DNA of 64,000 nucleotides, taken from contig NZ_CP051155.1 of the NCBI RefSeq assembly GCF_012277275.1, forward strand, positions 558,001-622,000, read 5' to 3'. The translations under genes and the position numbers were made by a program. Source of the stretch: Gephyromycinifex aptenodytis (GTDB taxonomy: Bacteria; Actinomycetota; Actinomycetes; Actinomycetales; Dermatophilaceae). Position 1 is the first letter of the stretch; every line of letters begins with the position of its first letter. Shown here one piece after another: positions 47,385 to 55,237 of this stretch. The notes under the pieces were generated by a model. The model made no database searches. It worked only from the letters and a program-made list of their open reading frames with translations, and had not been told where the DNA came from.

Positions 47385-48722
47385 TTACAGATTCGGCAGC
47401 AGGCGCTCGAGCTCGAAGGGGGTCACCTGCGAGCGGTACTGGGCCCACTCGCTGTACTTGTTGCGCAGGAAGACATCGAAAACCTGCTCTCCCAGTACTT
47501 CGGCGACCAGTTCAGAAGATTCCATCGCGGTGACCGCGTCATGCAGCGAATTGGGCAGCGGGCGAATGGAGAGCGCCTGCCGTTCGGCGTCGGTGAGCAG
47601 CCAGACATCGTCTTCGGCTTCCTCGGGCAGCGGGTACTCCCCTTCGATCCCCTTCAGGCCTGCCATCAGCAGCACCGCGAACGCCAGGTAGGGGTTGCAC
47701 GCCGAGTCCAGGGTGCGCACCTCGATGCGGCTGCTGTTCTCCTTGCGCGGTTTGTACATGGGCACCCGCACCATGGCGCTGGAGTTGTTGTGACCCCAGC
47801 AGATGTGCGCCGGCGCCTCGCCCCCACCCCAGAGACGTTTGTAGCTGTTGACCCACTGGTTGGTGACCGCGCTGATCTCGCGGCCGTGCCGCAGGATCCC
47901 GGCGATGAACTGCCGCGCCACCTTGCTGAGCTGGTAGGGGGCGCCCGCCTCGAAGAACGCGTTCCGGTCACCTTCGAACAGCGAGAGGTGAGTGTGCATC
48001 CCAGATCCGGGGTGATCACTCAACGGTTTCGGCATGAAGGAGGCAAAGCAGTCCTGCTGGTCGGCGACCTCTTTGATGACGGTGCGGAAGGTCATGATGT
48101 TGTCAGCGGTGGTGAGGGCATCGGCGTAGCGCAGGTCGATCTCGTTCTGGCCAGGGGCACCCTCGTGGTGGCTGAACTCGACCGAGATGCCCATGGATTC
48201 CAGCATCTGGATGGCTTCGCGGCGGAAATCGGCGCCGCTGCCAGCGGCCACATGATCGAAATAGCCCGCCTGGTCCACCGGTACCGGCGGTTGCCCGGGC
48301 ACCAGCGGCCTCTCGAAGAGGAAGAACTCGATCTCGGGATGGGTGTAGAAGGAGAAACCCATGTCCGAGGCTTTGGCCAAGGCGCGTTTGAGCACATAAC
48401 GCGGGTCTGCATAGCTGGGTGAGCCATCCGGGGTGAGGATGTCGGCGAACATACGTGCCGTGTACGGCGCGCTCCCCCGCCACGGCAACACCTGGAACGA
48501 GCCCGGGTCGGGCCGTACGAGCATGTCGGACTCGGTGATGCGGGTGAAACCCTCGATCGCGCTGCCGTCAAAGCCGAGACCCTCCTCGAAGGCGCCCTCC
48601 AACTCGGCCGGGGCGACGGCTACGGATTTCAGGGTGCCCACCACATCGGTGAACCAGAGCCGAACGAAACGAATGTCGCGTTCTTCGACGGTGCGCAGCA
48701 CGAATTCCTGTTGCCGATCCAT
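47385..48722 (-). CDS. glnA2: Glutamine synthetase-like protein GlnA2
   Basis: 445 aa, GSI fold of the shorter actinobacterial GlnA2 class: VRLWFTDVVGTLKSV, GFDGSAIEGFTRI, KPLSDHPGSGMHTHLSLF, ICWGHNNSSAMVRVP. The region matching the GlnA adenylylation site reads EDDVWLLTD, with Trp where GlnA has Tyr, so GlnE control by that residue is excluded. In Streptomyces some GlnA-like proteins act on polyamines; in mycobacteria GlnA2 has weak or D-isomer GS activity. Function here is therefore uncertain. ATG at 48722; the open frame extends upstream without homology. Confidence 0.93.
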   Translation of the reverse strand: MDRQQEFVLRTVEERDIRFVRLWFTDVVGTLKSVAVAPAELEGAFEEGLGFDGSAIEGFTRITESDMLVRPDPGSFQVLPWRGSAPYTARMFADILTPDGSPSYADPRYVLKRALAKASDMGFSFYTHPEIEFFLFERPLVPGQPPVPVDQAGYFDHVAAGSGADFRREAIQMLESMGISVEFSHHEGAPGQNEIDLRYADALTTADNIMTFRTVIKEVADQQDCFASFMPKPLSDHPGSGMHTHLSLFEGDRNAFFEAGAPYQLSKVARQFIAGILRHGREISAVTNQWVNSYKRLWGGGEAPAHICWGHNNSSAMVRVPMYKPRKENSSRIEVRTLDSACNPYLAFAVLLMAGLKGIEGEYPLPEEAEDDVWLLTDAERQALSIRPLPNSLHDAVTAMESSELVAEVLGEQVFDVFLRNKYSEWAQYRSQVTPFELERLLPNL

Positions 48723-48892
48723 GAAAGCCCATCCTGCCTCATCACGGCTCGCCCAGCCCGCAGGGTGGGGCGGGGCTCGGCGTGGACGGCACCGGATCCT
48801 GCCCGCAAGCACAGACGTGAGCCGAAGCACGCAGACGGCTGCCGGAATAGGGCCGAAAGTCATTGCGCCGGGCTGCCGATGATGGTGTCGTG

Positions 48893-48927
48893 GGGGAATG
48901 AGTTCCCCTGTCGAGGGACTGCCTCGA
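48893..48927. promoter_or_regulatory. Two adjacent palindromes before the SRPBCC gene
   Basis: GGGGAA-n4-TTCCCC (48893-48908) and TCGAGG-n5-CCTCGA (48911-48927) sit 24-58 bp before the ATG of the SRPBCC-family gene. Either could be an operator or RNA hairpin. No regulator can be named. Confidence 0.35.
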
Positions 48928-48950
48928 CCGGGCCGCATCGAGGAGGTCGG

Positions 48951-49358
48951 ATGACTCTTTCGAACGACACAGAGGCTGCATCAAAGCCGTCACAGGAAGC
49001 CGTCGAGGTCGTGCAACACACCCCCCGTCCCGTTGCCGAGGTCTGGACCCGCCTCACGCAGCGCGAAGGCATCGAGGCCTTCCTCGGTGAAGGTGCGATG
49101 CTCGGCGATAAGGGTGACCCGTGGCATGCCAGCGACGGCACCTACGGCGTGACTCGCAGTTACCACCCCGAAGAGCAGGTCCGGGTCTCCTGGCACGCCG
49201 ATGAGGATGCCCCGCCCACGCTCGTCGACCTGCGGATGGCACCAGAAGGCGAGGGAACCCTCCTCACCCTGCGTCATGAGCACCTGCCTTCAGACGCCGA
49301 CCGTGAGGCGCTCCTGGCCCGTTGGGATGCAGCGCTGCAGCGACTCACCCAGATGTAA
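48951..49358 (+). CDS. SRPBCC / AHSA1-like domain protein
   Basis: 135 aa from ATG with GAGGAGG site. START-like helix-grip pattern: VEVVQHTPRPVAEVWTRLTQREGIEAFLGEGAML, YHPEEQVRVSWHADEDAPPTLVDLRM, GEGTLLTLRHEHL, and a C-terminal helix WDAALQRLTQM. Matches the SRPBCC/activator-of-Hsp90-like superfamily, which binds hydrophobic ligands. Ligand and role unknown. Divergent from glnA2. Confidence 0.85.
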   Translation: MTLSNDTEAASKPSQEAVEVVQHTPRPVAEVWTRLTQREGIEAFLGEGAMLGDKGDPWHASDGTYGVTRSYHPEEQVRVSWHADEDAPPTLVDLRMAPEGEGTLLTLRHEHLPSDADREALLARWDAALQRLTQM

Positions 49359-49373
49359 GGACCGACGCTAAGC

Positions 49374-49416
49374 CACCAGGCCCTCGCTCACCGCAATGGT
49401 GACCGAGGGCCTGGTG
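49374..49416. terminator. Bidirectional terminator, 13-bp stem plus inner stem
   Basis: CACCAGGCCCTCG (49374-49386) pairs exactly with 49404-49416. The loop holds a further TCACC/GGTGA stem. It lies between the convergent SRPBCC and YWYN-protein genes. Confidence 0.87.
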
Positions 49417-49495
49417 CGTTCCCAGCCGGACGCCTCGACGACCCGGTCCCGTCCCAGGGTGTCTGCGCGGCGCAGCGGAGCCGGTCCAGAGACCC

Positions 49496-49723
49496 TCAGA
49501 AACCGAGGAAGCCGGGCTCGTCGGGGTCCCGGTTCTCGGCGCGAGCCTCTTCTTCCTTGCGCCGCCGGTTCTCTTCGTCCCAGGCCTCGGTGCGGGCAGC
49601 GGTCGACAGCGGCGCCTGACGCGCCTGCTCTTCGCTGCTGTACGGGCCGAGTAGATCCTCCTTGCGCGAGGTCTCGTTGTCCGGCTCTACCTGCTTGGTT
49701 CGGATGTTGTACCAGTATTGCAC
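49496..49723 (-). CDS. Small YWYN / SPOR-like hypothetical protein
   Basis: 75 aa from GTG with an AAGGAGG site six bases upstream. QYWYNIRTKQVEPDNETSRK and LLGPYSSEEQARQA are typical of a small actinobacterial family annotated as SPOR-domain-like, next to map. The C-terminal half is highly charged (WDEENRRRKEEEARAENRDPDEP). No membrane segment, so it is probably cytosolic. Function unknown. The open frame upstream overlaps map and is not used. Confidence 0.82.
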   Translation of the reverse strand: MQYWYNIRTKQVEPDNETSRKEDLLGPYSSEEQARQAPLSTAARTEAWDEENRRRKEEEARAENRDPDEPGFLGF

Positions 49724-49815
49724 AGCTGGCCTCCTTGGCACCTGTAGGACAAGCAGCCCCACTGTAGGCCGCGCGCAGGCCCGACGCCGCTCGTCGGCGG
49801 TGCGGGGCTGCGACC

Positions 49816-49821
49816 TAGACT
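49816..49821 (+). promoter_or_regulatory. Putative -10 element of map (leaderless)
   Basis: TAGACT with 7 nt to the map ATG, and no Shine-Dalgarno. Layout of a leaderless promoter. Confidence 0.4.
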
Positions 49822-49828
49822 CGCGGCC

Positions 49829-50710
49829 ATGACCACACGCGCCACGCCCACGAACCCGGTCGCCCCCGGCACCCTGAGCCCTCGACGCCCGGTGCCTGCC
49901 GCGATCACCCGCCCTGAGTACGTCGGCCGGCCGGCCCCGGAGCCGTACACCGGCCCAGAGGTCAAGGATGAGCACACCATCGAGGCGATGCGCCGAGCAG
50001 GGGCAGTGGCCGCCGGTGCGTTGGCCGCGGCGGGCAAAGCCGTGGCCGTGGGTGTGACGACGGACGAACTCGATCGGGTCGCGCACGAATTCATGGTCGA
50101 GGCGGGCGCCTACCCCTCGACGCTGGGCTATCGGGGCTACCCGAAATCGGTGTGCACGAGCGTGAACGAAGTGGTCTGCCACGGCATCCCCGATTCGCGT
50201 CCGCTACAGGACGGCGACATCGTCAACATCGACGTGACCGCCTACATCGGCGGGGTGCACGGCGACACGAATGCGACCTTCCTGGTGGGCGAGGTCGACG
50301 AGGAGTCCCGCCTGCTTGTCGAGCGCACTCAAGAGGCGCTGCGACGCGGCATCAAAGCGGTGGCCCCCGGCCGCGAACTCAATGTCATCGGGCGAGTCAT
50401 CGAAAGCTACGCCAAGCGTTTCGGTTATGGCGTGGTGCGCGACTACACCGGGCATGGCATCGGCACCGCTTTCCACTCCGGTCTGATCGTGCCGCACTAC
50501 GACGCGGCGCCTGGTTACGCCACCATCCTGGAGGAAGGGATGACCTTCACCATCGAACCGATGCTCAACCTGGGCGTCGCCGATTGCGAGGTCTGGGACG
50601 ATGACTGGACAGTAGTCACCGCTGATCGTGCCCGCTCTGCCCAGTTCGAGCACACCTTGCTTGTTACTGCTCGTGGCGCAGAGGTCCTCACCCTTCCCCC
50701 GGCCGATTGA
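49829..50710 (+). CDS. map: Methionine aminopeptidase, type I
   Basis: Removes initiator methionine. 293 aa. A Pro-rich N-terminal extension of about 45 residues (with [17 protein letters not shown]) precedes the pita-bread catalytic domain, as in the longer mycobacterial MetAP. Metal ligands are present: the two Asp in [19 protein letters not shown], His in [11 protein letters not shown], Glu in FTIEPML and Glu in [25 protein letters not shown] is the substrate-pocket strand. Confidence 0.96.
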   Translation: MTTRATPTNPVAPGTLSPRRPVPAAITRPEYVGRPAPEPYTGPEVKDEHTIEAMRRAGAVAAGALAAAGKAVAVGVTTDELDRVAHEFMVEAGAYPSTLGYRGYPKSVCTSVNEVVCHGIPDSRPLQDGDIVNIDVTAYIGGVHGDTNATFLVGEVDEESRLLVERTQEALRRGIKAVAPGRELNVIGRVIESYAKRFGYGVVRDYTGHGIGTAFHSGLIVPHYDAAPGYATILEEGMTFTIEPMLNLGVADCEVWDDDWTVVTADRARSAQFEHTLLVTARGAEVLTLPPAD

Positions 50711-50812
50711 TGTGACACGAGTCGCGGGGCTGTGAGCCGCCCAGAGTGCACGGTTGAATGCTGCGACAGCCTTATGCTGATTGCCCTAGTTACGGACTGA
50801 GGAGAACGCACG

Positions 50813-51589
50813 ATGAGCTCCACCCCCACCCCGCTCGGTATCGATATCGGTGGCAGCGGCATCAAGGGCGCCCCGGTCGATCTCGACAAGGGTGCCTTTG
50901 CGGCCGACCGCGTACGAATCGAGACCCCCGGGTCTTCCACGCCCAAGGCCGTGGCCAAGGTCGTCAAGGAGATCTTCGGAGAATTCGAGCACATGTGCGG
51001 CGACGCCCCGGTTGGGGTCACCGTCCCGGCAGTGGTCACGCACGGCATCGTGCGCAGCGCTGCCAACATCGACAAGGGTTGGGTCGGCACCGACGCGGCA
51101 GCGTTACTTTCAGACGCCATCGGCCGCGAAGTCGTGGTACTCAATGACGCCGACGCCGCCGGCATCGGCGAATTGCGTTTCGGGGCGGCTAAAGACGCCG
51201 AGGGAACCGTCATCGTGGCCACCTTGGGCACCGGCATCGGCAGCGCCGTCATCGTCAACGGAATCCTGGTTCCGAACACCGAGTTGGGCCACCTGGAAAT
51301 CGATGGGCACGACGCCGAAAAACGCGCCTCCTCCGCCGCCCGCGAAGCCGAGGATCTTTCGTGGGAGAAGTGGGCTAAGCGCCTGCAACGCTACTTCTCT
51401 CATGTCGAGGATCTGTTCTGGCCGGACCTATTCGTCGTAGGCGGCGGCGTTTCGAAGAAGGCGGACAAGTATCTGCCACTGCTCAAGCTGCGCACCCCGA
51501 TCATCCCGGCCAAACTGCGCAACGACGCCGGCATCATCGGTGCCGCCTCGCAAGCCTGGGCCGTGAAGCAGGGCAAGGCTTCCCGCTGA
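50813..51589 (+). CDS. ppgK: Polyphosphate glucokinase
   Basis: Phosphorylates glucose using inorganic polyphosphate (and ATP), characteristic of Actinobacteria. 258 aa ROK-type kinase: phosphate motif [13 protein letters not shown], catalytic Asp in [21 protein letters not shown], and [22 protein letters not shown]. Ribosome site GAGGAG before ATG. Between map and a convergent metallo-hydrolase, ending near a hairpin. Confidence 0.94.
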   Translation: MSSTPTPLGIDIGGSGIKGAPVDLDKGAFAADRVRIETPGSSTPKAVAKVVKEIFGEFEHMCGDAPVGVTVPAVVTHGIVRSAANIDKGWVGTDAAALLSDAIGREVVVLNDADAAGIGELRFGAAKDAEGTVIVATLGTGIGSAVIVNGILVPNTELGHLEIDGHDAEKRASSAAREAEDLSWEKWAKRLQRYFSHVEDLFWPDLFVVGGGVSKKADKYLPLLKLRTPIIPAKLRNDAGIIGAASQAWAVKQGKASR

Positions 51590-51646
51590 ACAGACTCGGC
51601 GACGTCCGGCGGCGACGCACACCCACCCGTATTCCCGCCCGAACTT

Positions 51647-51686
51647 GAAGGTCCCCCAGCAGGCACCGGCCTCTTGGGGGACCTTC
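51647..51686. terminator. Bidirectional terminator ppgK / metallo-hydrolase
   Basis: 12-bp perfect arms GAAGGTCCCCCA / TGGGGGACCTTC (51647-51658, 51675-51686) around a 16-nt loop between convergent genes. Confidence 0.83.
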
Positions 51687-51727
51687 GAGTCGTACGCGGC
51701 CTGCGCTGACTCGGTCACGGTCGGCTT

Positions 51728-52393
51728 TCAGACAGCCAGCTGCATCCGTCCCTGGCCGGCCGCGTCGGTAATCTGCAGTCCCGCCACCTTCTGCCCGGCG
51801 AGGTTGCCGATCTGGGTGAGGTAGAGGTCGCGGCCCCGCTGCTGCAGCAGTCCGTCGTGGATCGGAACTACCCGGGCTGCGCCGATCCGGCGGACGAAGT
51901 CGACGGTCTCCTTCATCGCGCACCAGGGTGCATTCACCGGCGCACACAGCACGTCAACCTGCCCCGGGTCGGCGTCGAGGGCGTCCCCGGGATGGAACAG
52001 TGACGGCTCCCCCGGCGCACGCAACACCACGCCGACGTTGTCGATGCGCGGGATATCGGCGTGGATGACCGCGTGGTGTTTCCCTACCGGCTCCACCCGC
52101 AACTCGCCAAGGAAGAACGGGGTGCCGCTGGCCAGGCTCTCGGCTTCGATTTTGCTTGCCGACAAGGTGCCCACCGTTTGCGGTTCGGCATATAGGCGAG
52201 CTTGCGGGTTGCCCGCCAGCAACGTCGGGAGCCGCTCGTGATCGATGTGGTCCGGGTGTTGATGGGTGACGATGATCGCGTCCAGATCGCGCACCTGCTC
52301 GAAGTCCGGGGTGAAACCGCCCGGGTCCAGAAGCACTCGGGTGTCCGCGATCTCGACCAGAAGGCAGGAATGGCCCAGATGTGTCACATACAT
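51728..52393 (-). CDS. Metallo-beta-lactamase-fold hydrolase (UlaG-like)
   Basis: 221 aa from MYVTHLGHSC; a Met four codons earlier is possible. Metal-binding THQHPDHIDH, further His in GKHHAVIH, Asp in FHPGDALDAD and a late His in VVPIHDG outline the beta-lactamase fold without the B1 family helix insert. Resembles UPF0173/UlaG-like hydrolases. Substrate unknown. Convergent with ppgK, divergent from guaB1. Confidence 0.85.
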   Translation of the reverse strand: MYVTHLGHSCLLVEIADTRVLLDPGGFTPDFEQVRDLDAIIVTHQHPDHIDHERLPTLLAGNPQARLYAEPQTVGTLSASKIEAESLASGTPFFLGELRVEPVGKHHAVIHADIPRIDNVGVVLRAPGEPSLFHPGDALDADPGQVDVLCAPVNAPWCAMKETVDFVRRIGAARVVPIHDGLLQQRGRDLYLTQIGNLAGQKVAGLQITDAAGQGRMQLAV

Positions 52394-52535
52394 GGCCCCA
52401 AACATACGGCCCGGCCCTTCCCCAGGTCATGGTCTCAGCGTGCGCGTCCGCCGGGTGAGTCTCGGGTCGCAGCGCAAAACTGCGGGCAGGACATGCGGGC
52501 TGCACACGGCGCCCAGCCTTTCGCGCGGTGCAACC

Positions 52536-52541
52536 TACGAT
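52536..52541 (+). promoter_or_regulatory. Putative -10 element of guaB1 (leaderless)
   Basis: TACGAT with 7 nt to GTG 52549. This spacing favours that GTG over the ATG at 52540, which overlaps the hexamer. Confidence 0.4.
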
Positions 52542-52548
52542 GAACAGC

Positions 52549-54006
52549 GTGGAATTCCTCAACGGTCAGCAGCCCGCGCACGATCTGACGTACAACGACG
52601 TCTTCATGGTGCCGTCCCGCTCGTCGGTCGCGTCCCGGTTCGACGTCGACCTGAAGACCCCGGACCACGTCGGCACCACGTTGCCGATCGTGGTCTCGAA
52701 CATGACGGCCGTCTCCGGGCGCCGGATGGCTGAGACGGTTGCGCGCCGCGGCGCGGTAGCGATCCTGCCCCAAGACGTGCAGGTCGAGGCCATCGCGCGA
52801 ACTGTGGCACGGGTCAAGGCTGCCCACCCGGTGTACGAGACGCCGATCGTGATTTCCCCCAAGGCTCCGGTGGCTGAGGTGCTCTCGCTCATCGGCAAGC
52901 GTTCGCACCGCAGCGCCGTCGTTCTCGATGGGGACCGGCCGGTCGGGATCATCACCGAGCGGGACTGCTTGGAGGTCGACCGGTTCAGCACCGTGGCCGA
53001 GGTGATGACCCCCGACATGCTGACCTTGCCGACCGACGTCGATCTCGACGGGGCTTTCGAGACGTTGCACTCTCATCACCTCAACCTCGCCCCGGTAGTT
53101 GACGGCGGCCGGCTCGTCGGGGTGCTGACCCGCCGCGGGATCCTGCGCTCGGCGATCTACACCCCGGCGGTGGATCCGCACGGGCGGCTCATGGTGGGCG
53201 CGGCCGTCGGCATCAACGGCGACGTCGCAGGCAGGGCCGGTGAACTGCTGCGATGCGGCGTAGACGTCCTCGTGGTCGATACCGCCCACGGCCATCAGGA
53301 CAAGATGCTCGAAGCGTTGCAGGCGGCTACGGCTGCGCGGGACGCGCATGCAGACCAACATGGCCGCCGGGTTCCGGTGGCGGCAGGCAATGTCGTCTCG
53401 GCCGAAGGTGCCCGCGATCTGGCGCAGGCGGGCGCCGACATCATCAAGGTCGGGGTCGGCCCCGGGGCGATGTGCACCACGCGGATGATGACCGGCGTCG
53501 GACGTCCGCAATTCTCGGCCGTCCTGGAGTGCGCAGTCGCGGCCAAAGAGTGCGGGGCCAGTGTGTGGGCCGACGGTGGGGTGAAGTATCCCCGCGACGT
53601 GGCACTCGGCCTGGCCGCCGGTGCCGCCAGCGTCATGGTTGGTAGTTGGTTCGCAGGCACCTACGAGAGCCCCGGGGACATGGTGCGCGACGCCGACGGG
53701 CGCCTGTACAAGGAAAGCTTCGGGATGGCGTCGGCACGGGCCGTGCGGGCCCGAACCCGTGACCAGTCCGCTTTCGCCCGCGCCCGTTCAGCCTTGTTCG
53801 AGGAGGGAATCAGTTCCTCGCGGATGTACCTCTCGCCGGAGGCACCCGGAGTCGAGGATTTGATCGACCGCATCATCTCGGGGGTGCGCAGCGCCTTCAC
53901 CTACGCCGGCGCCCGCACCATCGGCGAGTTCCACTCGCGCGCAGTAGTCGGTCTGCAGAGCAGCGCTGGTTACGACGAGGGGCGCCCCCGCGAGACCTCG
54001 TGGTAG
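52549..54006 (+). CDS. guaB1: GuaB1-family IMPDH-like protein, likely GMP reductase
   Basis: 485 aa. IMPDH/GMPR barrel with DLTYNDVFMVPSRS, VVVSNMTAVSGRRMAE, a two-CBS insert (about 90-205), VDTAHGHQDKM, and the catalytic loop GVGPGAMCTTRM with Cys309. GuaB1 of mycobacteria was shown to be a GMP reductase with regulatory CBS domains, returning GMP to IMP, rather than an IMP dehydrogenase; this protein has the same layout. The start follows TAnnnT spacing; ATG 52540 would add three residues. Confidence 0.9.
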   Translation: MEFLNGQQPAHDLTYNDVFMVPSRSSVASRFDVDLKTPDHVGTTLPIVVSNMTAVSGRRMAETVARRGAVAILPQDVQVEAIARTVARVKAAHPVYETPIVISPKAPVAEVLSLIGKRSHRSAVVLDGDRPVGIITERDCLEVDRFSTVAEVMTPDMLTLPTDVDLDGAFETLHSHHLNLAPVVDGGRLVGVLTRRGILRSAIYTPAVDPHGRLMVGAAVGINGDVAGRAGELLRCGVDVLVVDTAHGHQDKMLEALQAATAARDAHADQHGRRVPVAAGNVVSAEGARDLAQAGADIIKVGVGPGAMCTTRMMTGVGRPQFSAVLECAVAAKECGASVWADGGVKYPRDVALGLAAGAASVMVGSWFAGTYESPGDMVRDADGRLYKESFGMASARAVRARTRDQSAFARARSALFEEGISSSRMYLSPEAPGVEDLIDRIISGVRSAFTYAGARTIGEFHSRAVVGLQSSAGYDEGRPRETSW

Positions 54007-54122
54007 CCACACCGAGGACCCCGCACCGCCGGTCTACCTGGAGTCCAGGTCCGCTGATTGCAGACAGCCTCAACCGGAGGGTCTACCTTAGGTTGAGGTT
54101 GCTCAGACCCCAGATTTGATTC

Positions 54123-54518
54123 TCAGCTCGTGGTCGCGGCTTTGATCGCGATGACCGGCACCCGACTCTCCAGGAGCACCTTCTGTGCTGCGCTGCCGAG
54201 CATGAGCTTGCCGACCGCGCTGCGATGACGGACCCCGATCACCACGACCGAGGTCGACTCTTCGTTGGCAAGGTCGATGAACTCTCCGGTCACGTCCTTG
54301 GCCCGGGCATCAGGGCGGACATGTTGGACCTGCACCTGGGAGGGATCATCGCTGTCGGTGACGCCCTCCTCCATGTGGAAGACGATGAGGTCTTCGCCTC
54401 GTCGCCGTGCCTCCTCAACAGCAAAGGCCCGAGCAGCCTCGCCTTCGCTCGTGGCTGCACCCGCAAGTAGAACCGACATGTCGGCCCCCGATCTGCCATG
54501 AATCGCGTCGTGCGACAT
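54123..54518 (-). CDS. Universal stress protein
   Basis: 131 aa. USP fold with [46 protein letters not shown] and the ending VPVIAIK; the G..G.........GS element of ATP-binding USPs is present. The start may be ATG 54518 or, closer to the family norm, ATG 54479 (MSVLLAG). Stand-alone gene convergent with guaB1. Confidence 0.86.
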   Translation of the reverse strand: MSHDAIHGRSGADMSVLLAGAATSEGEAARAFAVEEARRRGEDLIVFHMEEGVTDSDDPSQVQVQHVRPDARAKDVTGEFIDLANEESTSVVVIGVRHRSAVGKLMLGSAAQKVLLESRVPVIAIKAATTS

Positions 54519-54782
54519 CTGTCATCAGGTCCCTTCGCACACTACCGTCGCAGCCACACGTGACAGGGGCTTTGCACCTGGCCCGAATTGCGGGCTAGGA
54601 GGCACTCGGCCTTGCGTGGCGGCCAGCTAGACAGGCTCAGCGACTGCCCAGCAATGAGCCTGCGAGGGTATGCATCCCGGACGCCGAGTCTGTCCTGGGC
54701 CCGCGGACCGGCCGTGGCAGCAGACCGCAGCCGTCGGCACCAGCTACGACGGGCGGCTTAACCTGCGGCGAGGTGGAATTCG

Positions 54783-55185
54783 AGGCGGAGGAGACGCCCG
54801 ATAAGCCGGGTTCTGTCGTGGACGGTCATCCATCTCGGACGGCTGTTGCCAGCCGTCTCCAGCGACCTACCCATGTGCTCGGGCGGGCAGCCCTCGAACG
54901 CACACTGTCTGGTCTTGCTCCGGGTGGGGTTTACCAAGCCGGTTCTGTCACCAGAACCGCTGGTGGTCTCTTACACCACCGTTTCACCCTTACCTGCGCC
55001 TATCCGATCAATCGGATGGTTCACAGGCGGTCTGTTTTCTGTGGCACTGTCCCGCGGGTCACCCCGGGTGGCTGTTGGCCACCACCCTGCCCTGCGGAGC
55101 CCGGACTTTCCTCGGCGACGAGCACTGCCCGACACTGGGTCAGGATTACTACGTCGACGCGACCGCCTGGGCGTCTCCTCCGCCT
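54783..55185 (-). ncRNA. rnpB: RNase P RNA (type A)
   Basis: Ribozyme of tRNA 5' maturation. Read on the minus strand the RNA opens with helix P1: 55185-55169 pairs perfectly with 54799-54783 (17 bp). Conserved region I GAGGAAAGTCCGGGCTCC is present, then CCACAGAAAACAGACCGCC, and the 3' part holds CGACAGAACCCGGCTTATC. About 403 nt, normal for actinobacterial type A. Ends set from P1; a few flanking bases may be included in vivo. Confidence 0.95.
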
Positions 55186-55237
55186 GGACAGGATAGGGGC
55201 GCGGCGGCCGAACACCCAACCGCCGCGCCTACCCTGC

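Noticed and set aside
46755-48422. 555-codon plus-strand frame
   Set aside because: Antisense to glnE and glnA2, both of which have full motif support.
54060-54110. IdeR/DtxR-like iron box (TTAGGTTGAGG) near 54088
   Set aside because: Only one half-site resembles the consensus, and it lies between two gene ends. An 8-bp inverted repeat CCTCAACC/GGTTGAGG (54068-54075, 54091-54098) explains it better as a weak hairpin.
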